The notes below the pieces were generated by a model, which saw only the letters and a program-made list of their open reading frames with translations, made no database searches and was not told where the DNA came from. A program made the position numbers and the translations under genes. From assembly GCA_037501455.1 (NCBI GenBank), contig CM074856.1, positions 51,737,001-51,801,000 on the forward strand: a stretch of 64,000 nucleotides of DNA, in the 5' to 3' direction. The stretch comes from Lantana camara. Its lineage: Eukaryota > Streptophyta > Magnoliopsida > Lamiales > Verbenaceae. Shown piece after piece: positions 22,186-33,450 of the stretch (position 1 is its first letter; each line of letters begins with the position of its first letter).

Positions 22186-23292
22186 TTTTTTTTTTAAAAA
22201 TTAAAATTTTATTTTCTCCAAAATAAAGTCCCAGTCATTTCCAACTCCTTGGAACTTTGATTTATTTTTTTAAAATAAATCCCTTGGCTATTTTCAAACA
22301 CTTTGAAAATTCACTCCTCTTTCTCCTTTTAATATTTTCTCTTCGGGTTTTCAATTTGGGGCTTGCAGGGGGACCTGCAGAACTAATTAATTTTAGCTCC
22401 AAACGGATTAATATATTATCATCTCAAGAAAATAATTAATTACCGTTTAATAATATTTAATTCCACTAAATAAATATTGTTGCACTCTAAAATTAATTAA
22501 ATTATTCACGAATTTATCGATCTAGAATAATTTCACATTTCACTCCTCCGTGTAGATATCCATGAAAAATAAATTGCAGCTACTATCATTTATTTTTCAT
22601 TTCTAATTTGAAATTTATTGATTCGCCTTAGGTTCAAATTCTCTGTATGTGAAACACATTCAACATACAACTTCGATGACGTATCACGCGAAGTGCTTTG
22701 GCCAAAGTCTTAATTCGAACTTTTACAAATCTATTTCAAGGATATCTCTTACCTTCCAGCAAGGCCACAGATTCCTGGATCAAATAACTCTTTAGCGCAT
22801 TTCATGTAATCACCTAACATACAAAGTATTTTGGCCACCCGTTACCGAGACCTCACTTTAAGTATGTTACAGTGACTAACACTACATGCCTAAAGCCGAA
22901 ATATTATCAGGATTAAGAGTACAATGCTTCCTGAGATTTTATTCATTTTAGATAGCAGTATAAAATGAATAATCTCAGTGGTCCAATTCGATGTTTCCAA
23001 TCCCATTGAAAATCATCAACGTGTTATAATCGGAATCACCATTCCCTGTGATGAAAGACAAATGATCTTATATAACCACGTTATAGTCTTGATCAGAACA
23101 TATTATTGTCTTACCGACTAGAACTCTAATGACACGTGATTTTGGTATTCAAAGTCTTTTCCTATGAAACACATTTCATATAAGAATACCACCACACGTC
23201 ATTAATTATCAATATGTGAAATACTCACAACTCGCTGCAAATTCAGTTTAATTAATTCAATAAATTGAATTTTCAGGTCACTATTCCCAACA

Positions 23293-24290
23293 ATCTCCCA
23301 CTTGCCCTAAATTCAATTTGGTTACACATCTAAGTCTTATTCCTTTCACATGAGTGTCAAAACTCGTTTTGCACTCTATCGCGCCAATACTTTAGTGAAG
23401 GAATCTATTATACGTTTCTCTGAGCCAACAACTAGGAAATCATGAATCCAATACATCTAATTGGCTGCTTCTCAAGCTACCATGTATTTTACTTCCATGG
23501 CGGTGCAAGCAATACAAGTCTGCTTAACATTCTCCAATTAACGGTTACTCTTTCTAGAGTAAACACGTATTCTGATGTCAAACATCTAGAATACAAATTA
23601 GTTGTAAATCCGAATCTGTGTATTCTATTAAAATGAGCTCACCACTGTGGTAGACAAGCATATAATCTCAAGTCCTTCTCAAGTACTCCAATATATACTT
23701 TCACTACTACCCAGTGTCAGATTCTAGGGTTTGACTAATATCTGCTAACTTAGACCTAATTCATAATAGACATCTGGCCTTGTACATAATATGGCATATA
23801 TAAAGCTTTCGCTACGGAACTCTAATTATGTCTTCTATCTCTTCAGTTGTCTCGAGACACTAATCCCGAGATAGATAAATTCCATATCCAAAGGTAATCA
23901 ATCTTTCTTGGAATTTGTCATATTATACCTTTCCAGCATCTTATCTATATATGCTTCTTGTGATAAACCAATCTCCTTATTCCTATGATCACGACAAAAG
24001 TCTGATCCTTGGAATATTATTGGTCTCACTTAGGTCTTTATTTATCAAATAGATTTGACAATCGAAACTTGACTACTAACAAAATTCTTGCACCATTCCC
24101 AATAAGCAAAATATTGTTTACGTACAAAATGAAATTGTTACAACATTATCATGATGTTATTTTGTACACTCACGATTCATCGGGCAATTTCATAAATCGA
24201 AAGATTTTAAATTACCTCTTTAATTCTGATGTTTCATGATTCAGATGCTTGCTTAAGATCACAAAATGATCTATTAAATTTGCATACTAT
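23293..24290 (-). pseudogene. Element C: RNase H and RT C-terminal remnants
   Basis: Read on the minus strand, near 23440-23530 there is an RNase H stretch of the form TAMEVKYMVA..EAAN, the counterpart of STTEAEYLAA in B. Near 24065-24140 the RT palm reads ILYVNNILLIGN, so the catalytic YVDD pair is changed to NN. VKFRLSNLFD follows, as in the VTKLWLSNQFEM region of B. Stops are frequent. The remainder of the stretch can be aligned only loosely. The active site is lost, so it cannot function. Confidence 0.75.
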
Positions 24291-24389
24291 ATGCACCTGA
24301 TTTCTAGCTGTAAAGCATTCAAGTTGTACCATGTTTTTCTTCTTGAAGGTGCCCGTTCAAGAATATAGTCTTTACACCCATTTATCTAA

Positions 24390-24570
24390 TCTCATAATTG
24401 ATAATGAGATAAAATGGAGAGGGCAATGGACTTAAGCATTGCTATAGGCGAGAAGACCTCATAAGTGATTTCTTCTTTCTGGGTAAAAACCCTTGCCATA
24501 AGTTTTGCTCTAAAGTCTCTACTTTTGTCCATTCCTCCTTTTGTCGTCTTGTAGAACCCAATTACATCTA
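24390..24570 (-). pseudogene. Element C: RT N-terminal fragment
   Basis: A stop-free minus-strand stretch translates to NPLDVIGFYKTTKGGMDKSR, then FRAKLMARVFTQKEEITYEV, then FSPIAMLKSIALS. This matches the KPIGCKW..KLGVDGS..YKARLVAKGFTQ..VDFDETFSPVAM region of copia RT. It is the best preserved coding piece of C. Upstream, 24570-25200 should be the linker and the integrase C-terminal part but is too decayed to call. Confidence 0.8.
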
Positions 24571-25254
24571 ATGGGTTTAATGCTATCAGGCGCCTCTACA
24601 AGTTCAAGACTTTGTGAGAATTCTAAAATTCTAACTATGATTCAATGGCTTTTGACCAAACGGTCAGCGTCTATATCATCCACAGCTTCATTACACGTGA
24701 CAGGATCAAGTACGTTAGATTCAACCACTTGGGTTAATCTTAGGTATCTTGTCAGGTGTCCTGACAATCCTCCTACTACAATAATGCTCTCGTGTACATG
24801 TCTCTATATCACATGTTGTATTTGGTACATCACATGTATTTAATACATTTTCAGTTATCATGGGTTTATGGAAAACAGTATCAAATACTGTTATTTTCTT
24901 TTAACATTATTTTGCTTTCTCCCTTTGTGGTTATTTATGTAATCATCTTTGAAATATTCACAAACATCTTTTGTGATTTCTTAAATTAAAAAATATACCA
25001 CCTCTTGCTCTTCTAGGATAACCTTAGAACAAGTAAACCTTTGTTCTTTATTCTAACTTGTCAGGATCCATCCTTAACACATGGGTCAGGCTACCTTAAA
25101 TCCAAAGATAAAAGATATAGGGTTTTCACCCTAGCTTTAGATCCATCAATGTTTTAGGGACTGACTTAGATACAACTAGGTTTAATGTGCATTGTCGTTT
25201 TGAGCGCAAGACCCGAAAATGAACTTCGTAGGGCAACATGACTCTTCATGAATC

Positions 25255-25470
25255 TTTACCATCTCTATCAGAGTTCTATTTCTCTTTTCTGTAATACATC
25301 CTTGCTAAGACGTATCTCATACAGATAGCTGAGATCTAATCTCAATTGAGAAATTCTATTTAACTCTGAACATAGATACTTATCACTACTTCGATCTAAT
25401 CGAAGTGCCTTGATATGTTTTCTAATTTGACTCTTTGACTTCAGTCTTATATTCCTTGAACTCTTCAAAA
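25255..25470 (-). pseudogene. Element C: integrase core fragment
   Basis: The minus-strand frame reads KSQIRKHIKALRLDRSSDKYLCSE and then YEIRLS. This corresponds to the ENQ.GHKIKTLRSDRGGEYLSEE and NGIISQ region of family-1 integrase. The catalytic Asp region reads LDRSSD in place of SDRGGE. The frame is broken on both sides and the other catalytic residues are not found. Confidence 0.7.
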
Positions 25471-25479
25471 TACAGACTA

Positions 25480-26310
25480 AGTCTCATCAAATAAACATAT
25501 ATCTATATCTAGAGTAATCGTTCAAATGAATGATGAAATATCCAAAACTTCCTTTTACTTGAACATTCATAGGATCACATATCCATATGAACTGACATAA
25601 GAAACTCTATGGCTTAAATACCATTTGTCTCAAAAAGGCTTCTCGGTCATTTTAACTTTCTAAATAGGATTCCCAGATTGATACTGTTTTCAAGTCAATA
25701 GTACTCAACAATCAGTCTTTGGATCCTATTCAGATTCAATTGACCAATAGATAGGTGCCACGTAGAAGTTTTTCTTCTTAGATGATAAGTCAGGCTTCTT
25801 AATGTTAAACTTAAATTAGGGTTTTCATTGAGGCATAAAAGACCATCTTTTATTATATCATAGAAAATAAACCTTTTATTTTTGTTTAATGGTAAACCTT
25901 TATTCAAAATAAACTGTTAGACCATTAATTATCAAATAACTTACAGAAATCAATTTTTTGTATATATGGCAAGTATAATATTAAAACCCTATTGCCAAAA
26001 TACAATACTACAGTTCCTACTGCTAATACAATTACACTTGTATTATCCTTGAGCAATAGTTGCTTGTTAGCCATTTTTAAAATTTCCTGGTTAGTTTGAA
26101 TCTTTGCAACGAATTGCAAATATGATTAGTTGAGCTCAAATCCACATACCAGGAGTCTGGTGAATTCCTAACTAAATATACTTTCAATGAGTAAGATATT
26201 TTCAAATCTTATCTAAATGGCATAGCAAACAGACAAACTTAGTATTTTGGACAATTTCTTTTCCAATACCCGTTACCACCGAAATAGAAACACTTTTCCA
26301 TTGTCGAATT
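25480..26310 (-). pseudogene. Element C: pre-integrase, protease and zinc-knuckle region
   Basis: Little can be read in this stretch until 26255-26310, where the minus strand gives EKCFYFGGNGYWKRNCPKY. That is a copia CCHC knuckle in which the second Cys is Phe and the His is Tyr. The lysine-rich tail expected before it lies near 26330-26360. The rest is decayed. Confidence 0.65.
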
Positions 26311-28098
26311 TGGATTTCTATTTCTGAACCTTAGATTGGGAACTTTTCCTTTTTCTTTCTTCCACTTACTGGCTTATGAGGCCGTGGATATTGATATTTG
26401 ATATAAGAGAACTTTTTCCCTTAGTTTATATCACCCTCTCTGCCATATTGAGGTCGTTCATTGGTTCAGGTTGGGTTTTAAAAAAAAACATTTAAAATTA
26501 ATCTTGAACATTCAAACGACTTAGGCAGAGAGTATAGGATCGCCTCCTATCTGTTAAGACTATTTCTTTAAGCACAGAGGCTTTCAATCTTGTTCAGATT
26601 AGTTATCATATCATAATATGATTCTGAATCAGTGATCCTTCAAACATCTTCATAACTAACAAGCTTCTTATTGGCTCGTACCTTCGTACGATTCTGTCTT
26701 CAAAACATATTCTTATAAGTAGTCATCTCATGCATCTGATGCTCAAGAACATCTAAAACAGATGTCAGGATATAAGACTAGCCAGATCATCACACTTGAT
26801 CTATATTTCTAATCCTGACTGGTTGTAGTTTCCGAAATTTTCGGATAAGGTTCAATGAGTACGTAAACTTTCGTGTCTCAACACGATGTCAAGATTCATT
26901 TCCTAGTCAGTAAAGTTGAACCTTGACTAGCCTATTTCCTTATAGACATAAAGTTTGGAGTGGGCTAAGAGAGATCGTTGTTATAAAACTGAAATAAATA
27001 CAAGTTATGATTATGTATTTCAGTTTCTTTTGTGTATAACCAATAAATGAAATCCACGTAAGCATTTTGATTTACGCAATAGTGACTTAAGTAACTGCAG
27101 TTGACTCCCCGGAGGCGAGGTCGAAAACCGCTTAGAAAGCAAGAACTATTCTTAATTAACATGTCATCTAGGTAACTCTTACCAAACAATGCTAATCCAC
27201 CACGTCAACCCTTGGCCTCTAAGTAAATGTAACAGAGCTTCGAAGGGAGCTTAATACATTACTCAATCAAGTGTGTACCATTACCTAGAAGTCCGTACGA
27301 GTAGGTCAAGATACTCCACGGAGGTGTGGTCGAGCTGACTTTCCCGTATTTCATTCTATCCGTAGAAGTCTAATCTTGTATACCGCGAATATATACCCGC
27401 CGAAGGGAGTAGTATACATCCACTATACTATAGACAGGGTAATGGAGGCCGTGAGAATCCAACTCTTTTCATCTCGCACCCACTTGAATTTTTAAAAAGG
27501 TGTGGATTATCTTTTGATTATCTTATAATCACTTTTGGCGTCTTATTGTCGGAAGTGATTAATCTAATTAATACGCTCCCACTAGAATTACTAAATCATA
27601 TTTAAAATCCCAATAATATTTTAAGGCAATTTAATAACTATTTATTAATTAGGCCGAAAAATATTAGTCCAATTATGCATCGCGTCTAATTTTTATTAAA
27701 CAATATTATTTAATCACATTAAATAAAATATGCATAATTGTAAGTAACATAATATCTCATATTATCATGATCATGCCATAAATTAAAATAATTAAGCATG
27801 CTTTCATATAATTATCACATAATTATCATGCTTAAAATTAAATGGCACTTTAAGTAAATATGTTATAAATTATCACATAATTTAAATCATATTTACTGAT
27901 TCGGCAATTAACCAGGAAGATTATTGAAATCGATTTCTAAAAAATTACCATTCCACGCAAATTCCCAGGAAAGACTGGAGGGGTCACAAAGGTCCCACTT
28001 AAAACCCAGCCTCCTTAGACAGAATTTACGTGTACAGTAGCAGATTTAAAATTATGCATCGCATGCATCATATCAATGCACGTATATATCAAGAGTAC
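26311..28098 (-). other. Element C: decayed gag and leader
   Basis: No open frame. By position, 26311-26950 should be gag and 26950-28098 the leader. The leader contains a repeated motif with GGAGG(C/T)G(A/T)GGTCGA at 27113-27125 and 27338-27350, and runs of AATTAT near 27600-27900. I recognise no domain. Confidence 0.5.
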
Positions 28099-28111
28099 GG
28101 CTCTGATACCA
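28099..28111 (-). other. Primer binding site of C
   Basis: GGCTCTGATACCA, the complement of TGGTATCAGAGCC, two bases from the LTR start at 28114. Confidence 0.9.
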
Positions 28112-28113
28112 TT

Positions 28114-30331
28114 TGTTGGGTGGTGGGCCCCAGAACAGGAGCGGTCCGGGACCACATTTTAAAATTTTATTTATAATACAAGTATTAAAATATTTTTAAA
28201 ACATTTTAATACAAAGCGGAAGACTAGCCGGATCTACTCAAGTACATACATGCAATTGATAATAAATTTTAAATCACTTAAGCAGATAAATATCTAACAT
28301 CCAATTAACACTTAAGAGGATATAATTTATCATGCTTAAAAATACAACTGTAAAATATTACGGTACTGCAAACATGGCTATCTAACGGTATTTTTCCAGC
28401 TCCCGAATTCACCCCCCGAGAACCCGATACCTGATCTCCTCTTGAAATCGGCAGAGCTTCCTTGCAATAACCCCAAAGAAACCCTCGGAGTGTGGGCTCC
28501 GAAAGTATTTCTCTAAATACTTAGAGAAAATAAAACTTTAAACTAGAAAACCTTTTTCAGGGTTTAATCTCCCGAAATCAGGGGTTTTATATATAAACAG
28601 CTAATTAAAATTAATTCCAAAATACATCGGAATTAACTAGGAGAAAAGGGATGTGGTTTCAAAGCCGAGAGCTCAGTCAAAACATCTCCCAAAGTTGTGA
28701 ATGAAAAATGAAGGTCCAAGACCCCTATTTATAGGGAAAAAACCGAGGGTAAAATGGTAATTTCACACCCCACTTGCGTGTGCAACTTGGATACAAAAAT
28801 CGAGGTGACCACATCGTAGATCTTGGCACCACGAGTCCAAGCCACCGGCCGCTCTCCGATCCGATGCCTCACGCGCCCTCACGCGCGGCCACAAGGTGGC
28901 GCGTGTGTTGCACCTTCGGCTAGGGTTTGCTCATGAAGTGGCCGATTCTGATTCGGCCATGTCTCCGGGTCGGTCCTACCCAAATCCGACCCTATCCGTT
29001 AGAACCGGGTTTGGCCGATCCTTTTCCCGATTGACCCGGCCTGTTTCCGGACCAAATTTGGACCCTCCAACTTGATGACATGGAGCGATCTGGACCTTCC
29101 ATTTGGCAGCCACGTGGCGTGCCACGCGGACGTTGAGTCAGTGCCAACTGGGCCAATCTGCTGACGTGACACGCCAGGTGCCACGTCACCTGCCACGTCG
29201 GCAAAAAATGCCATGTCATTTTTTTTTAAAAAAACAAATTAAAATTTTATTTTCTCCAAAATAAAATTCCGGGCATTTCCAACTCCTTGGAACTTTGATT
29301 TATTTTCTTAAAATAAATCCCTTTGCTATTTTCAAACACTTTAAAAATTCCCTCCTCTTTCTCCTTTTAATATTTTCTCTCCGGGTTTTCAATTTGGGGC
29401 TTGCAGGGGGACCTACAGAACTAATTAATTTTAGCTCCAAACGGATTAATATATTATCATCTCATGATAATAATTAATTACTGTTTAACAATATTAAATT
29501 CCACTAAATAAATATTGTTGCACTCTAAAATTAATTAAATTATTCACGAATTTATCGATCTAGAATAATTTCGCATTTCACTCCTCCGTGTAGATATCCA
29601 TGAAAAATAAATTGTAGCTATTATCATTTATTTTTCATTTCTAATTTGAAATTTATTGATTCGCCTTAAGTTCAAATTCTCTGTATGTGAAACACATTCA
29701 ACATACAACTTCGGTGACGTATCACGCGAAGTGCTTTGGCCAAAGTCTTAATTCGTACTTTTACAAATCTATTTCAAGGATATCTCTTACCTTCCAGCAA
29801 GGCCACAGATTCCTCGATCAATATAACTCTTTAGCGCATTTCATGTAATCACCGAACATACAAAGTATTTTGGCGACCCGTTACCGAGACCTCACTTCGA
29901 GTATGTTACAGTGACTAACACTACATGCCTAAAGCCGAAATATTATCAGGATTAAGAGTACAATGCTTCCTGAGATTTTATTCATTTTAGATAACAGTAT
30001 AGAATGAATAATCTCAGTGGTCCAATTCGATGTTTCCAATCCCATTGAAAATCATCAACGTGTTATAATCAGAATCACCATTCCCTGTGATGAAAGACAA
30101 ATGATCTTATATAACCACATTATAGTCTTGATAAGAACATATTCTTGTCTTACCGACTAGAACTTTAATGACACGTGATTTTGGTATTCAAAGTCTTTTC
30201 CTATGAAATACATTTCATATAAGAAGACCACCACCCGTCATTAATTATCAATATGTGAAATACTCGCAACTCGCTGTAAATTCAGTTTAATTAATTCAAT
30301 AAATTGAATTTTCAGGTTACTATTCCCAACA
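28114..30331 (-). mobile_element. 5' LTR of C (right copy)
   Basis: 2218 bp, from TGTTGGGTGG to CTATTCCCAACA. It is collinear with the left copy throughout. The TATA segment is at 28725-28734 and the ACGT cluster at 29159-29219. Confidence 0.93.
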
Positions 30332-30337
30332 GGAGAT

Positions 30338-32208
30338 TGTTAGGAATAATGCCCTAAAAGTCGATGTAATAGTCCGCATAGTGATTTTTCCTTTTGTAAA
30401 TCACAGACAATCTTTGAATAATAAACGAACCAAGGCTACACTTCATTATATGCTCTGGTCTGATTGTGTGTTTACTTTAGTTGTGCATGTATAAGAACTC
30501 CCCTGATCAATATGACTTATAGGAATCAATCATTTAGGTGGAGTGGTTCATGAAACGAGCCCTAAATCACTTAAGTCATGATTAGAAATCACTCCAAGCC
30601 GATGTGTCCAAAAGACACTAGGAGTGTCGATGTGACTCATTCGAGGCTTGCTCGTGTGATCACGCCCTTAAGAAGGACCATCTTGTTTCATGGGGTGCAA
30701 AGTGTATTGATTGATACGTGTGTGATACATGGGGGTGCTTACTTATTCTAAGTAGGTACACTGAGGTGTCCCGTGTGAGAAGATTCCTCAATGGGAAAAG
30801 AAGTTTCTATTTCTGGAAATAGAAACTTCCAGACTAGGAAATATCTCACGAGTCATTGATGTGATTAAGTAGTCCTTAGACTTGAGATTCCATCGATGCT
30901 TTGTGGGCTAACTTTGCAGTCTTCTTTAAAGGGTGTCGCCTTAGACAACTGATCCAAAGCTTATGCTGGGGCTGTACAAGTGGCACATAGAAGCATATGA
31001 GAATCGATAAAGGACCTACACTTACATTAGCAAGTTGATCTCTTATTGTGTAAGTAATTCATATGCCATAATGGAGTCCTTGGCCAAGGTAGTGGATCGA
31101 GATCAAGAAATGGGTTTCTTGGATCGGGATCAAATGGATATGAAATGCACTTAACTTTAAGATCGAGATTATTAGGGTTCTGATTATTCCCATGCCCTAG
31201 ATCTCGATTGAGAGATGGGACGAAAGAGGATTTTATCTCACATATGTCAATGACTTAAAGGTTCTTTCGAATTCAGCTAGGGCACACGTCTGTTGCAAGA
31301 CTATGGTAGTGTGATCTGTGGACTGATTAATTAATTAGGAATTAATTGATTAGGGTAACTGCTAATTGAATTAAGAACCTGGAGGGTCACACATAACAAC
31401 CCGGTCACATGGGTTAAGGCTTGAATCAATTAAACGAGTTGATTGGACCAATGAGAGATTGGTGGGGACCACACATGTGATTCACACGTGTGGGACACGT
31501 GTCCTAGGCGTGACACGTGTCACGTTAATGTGAGGATTAAATAATTAATGTTGATTAATTATTAATGGACTTTAATTTAATTATGAATTAATATTAAGGT
31601 TCTAATTTGGAGATATTTAGTCTAATAAATAATTAATTATGAATTGCTTCAAGTTATTTATTATGAATAAATAAATAATTAAATATAATATCTAAAAGAA
31701 TTAGATATTTATCCTTGTTTGACAAGTTAGTCAAAAGAAGACTTTTGGTCAAAGTAAGAGTCTTTCTATCCAAGCAAGAAATCTCTTAGCTAAAAGGTTT
31801 AGAAACCTTGTCCAACAAGACAAAGGGGTTCGAACCCCTTATGCTATAAATAAGAGGGGTTCAAATCCCGTAAGGGATGATAGACAATCTCCTTCTCCAA
31901 ATTACTACACATTAAACCCTAGAGCCTAAACACCAAATATAGAATTAGCATCCTCCCTATTTGGATTGTAATCGAGGTTGGTGGACTAATTCTCTAGAGA
32001 GGTACTTTCGTGAAGTCTTAAAAGATTCGAAGGAGCTTGGGGACTTGCGGCTTGAAGAGCATTTGGGGGTTGCTCAAACATGTCAAGAAAGCTTCTATCT
32101 AAGTGAGTTTCTTAGAACCCTACAGATTTGGGAATAAGAATTGCAAGATTCGATTTTCTTTTGGGAAATTTTTTAAATTCTGTTATGTTACTGTTTCTGT
32201 TTTCCCAA
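30338..32208 (+). mobile_element. Copia family-1 LTR shared by D and A
   Basis: It starts TGTTAGGAATAATGCCC directly after the D polypurine tract (once C is removed), so it is the 3' LTR of D. Its other end runs straight into gag of A, making it also the 5' LTR of A. The last bases (expected CTAACA), the primer site and the leader of A are missing: TTTTCCCAA (32200-32208) joins TATTTTGAAATAGCAACC. It contains CTATAAATA at 31844-31852 between TTCGAA palindromes, and four CACGTG-type motifs near 31478-31535. Confidence 0.85.
31844..31852 (+). promoter_or_regulatory. TATA box of shared D/A LTR
   Basis: CTATAAATA, preceded by AAGGGGTTCGAACCCCTT (31823-31840) and followed by GGGGTTCAAATCCC (31856-31869). 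Confidence 0.6.
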
Positions 32209-33450
32209 TATTTTGAAATAGCAACCAAAAACCCTCTAGTATCGATTCTCGAGTCAAATAAGTTGACAGGTCCCAACTATTCTGATTGGCTCCGAAATCT
32301 AAAAAGAGTTCTAGATTCCGAAAAGAGAACTTATGTTCTCTACGATGCGGAGCCCGTTCCCGAAGGTGAAGCTTCGACCCGGGTTGAGCAGGACGCGATC
32401 CAGAAGTGGAAAGAGGATAATCTCCAAGCCCATTGTCTCATGCTTGCTAACATGTCTCCGGATATGCAAAAACAACATGAATCCATGGAATTTGCTTGGG
32501 AGATTTACGACCACTTAGAGCAACTTTACCGCCCTCATGAGCGTGTTACAAGGTATAACACCTCAAAAGAATTGTTCCATTTGAGAATGAGGAAAGGTAC
32601 AAGTGTCCATGAATATGGACTCAAGTTTCTAGCTCTTACTGAGAAACTTGCTTCCATGGATATGCCACTGAGAGATGAGCTTTCGGTGGATTTGTTGCTA
32701 GCCTTGCTCCCCCCATCATTCAACCCATTTGTCCTTAACTTCAACATAAATCATGCAAATGCTAGTGTAGCTGAGTTGATTAGTCAGCTTGTGACTGCTG
32801 AAAGCACGATCAAGAAGGGCAATAAGGTTATGATGGTAACAACACCATCTTCTTCCAAGCCTTCTAAAGGCAAGGGCAAGAAAGCCCAAAAGAAGAAGAA
32901 GTCTCTTAGGCCCAATGGAGGTATCACGATGGGAAAGGCCCAAAAGAAGAAACATGATCAGAAGAAGGACATTTGCTTCCATTGTGGTAATTCGGGGCAT
33001 TGGAGGAGAAACTGCCAAGAGTACAAGGCTACTCTAAAGAAAGGTATCTTTCTCGTTGAAGTAAATCTTTCTATTAATTCTAACTCTTGGGTACTTGATA
33101 CCAGTTGTGGATCTCATATCTGTAATGATTTACAGATGCTAAGTGAGGTTCGGCAACTGAAGGGAGGAGAATATGTCTTGAAAATTGGATATGGCTCAAT
33201 CGTTAAGGCTCAAGCTTTAGGCACAATTAGATTAGATTTAGGTCATTTTGTTTTAGTTTTAAAAAAAGTCCTTTATGTACCAAACATTATTCATAATATA
33301 ATTTCAGTTCCAATACTTAATTGCGAAGGCTATGAAATTAATATTAAGAATGGCAACTTTTTCCTTAAAAAGAATGATTTTTCAGTACATCTTGGTACAT
33401 TAAACAATGGACTTTATCTAACTCAAAACACCAATATTTTAAATATATAA
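32128..33450 (+). pseudogene. Element A: gag-protease ORF fused to LTR sequence
   Basis: An open frame of 440 codons. The first ~31 residues come from the end of the LTR. From ATKNPLVSILESNKLTGPNY on it is copia gag, with the full UBN2-type core (residues about 45-240) and a lysine-rich tail. The zinc knuckle CFHCGNSGHWRRNC is intact near residue 285. A protease follows near residue 325, where the catalytic DTG reads DTS (WVLDTSCGSHICN). The natural start codon is mutated (ATG to ATA, 32218-32220). The ATG at 32128 is inside the LTR and unlikely to be used in the natural transcript. It ends in a stop before the pre-integrase domain. It is non-functional because of the protease change and the missing primer site. 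Confidence 0.85.

Larger units (their letters stand above)
21085..23292 (-). mobile_element. 3' LTR of C (left copy)
   Basis: 2208 bp, starting TGCTGGGTGG (T to C at the third base) and ending CTATTCCCAACA. It has a TATA segment at 21696-21705 within CCCCTATTTATAGGGG, and a cluster of ACGT motifs at 22121-22185. By eye it differs from the right copy by a few percent, including a 12-bp gain or loss near 22086. Confidence 0.93.
21085..30331 (-). mobile_element. Element C: full-length copia, second family, minus strand
   Basis: A 9.2-kb element with two LTRs (21085-23292 and 28114-30331), a polypurine tract at 23293-23307, a primer site at 28099-28111 and a TSD GGAGA on both sides (21080-21084, 30332-30336). 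Its LTRs start TG(T/C)TGGGTGGTGGGCCCC and are unrelated in sequence to family 1. The internal region is AT-rich and badly decayed. The target was the polypurine tract of element D. Confidence 0.95.

Noticed and set aside
24009..27189. Open frames of 60-100 codons on either strand within element C as host genes
   Set aside because: The AT-rich region is collinear with decayed copia pol; the minus-strand pieces that can be read are RT, integrase and zinc-knuckle remnants, and the plus-strand frames are their shadows.
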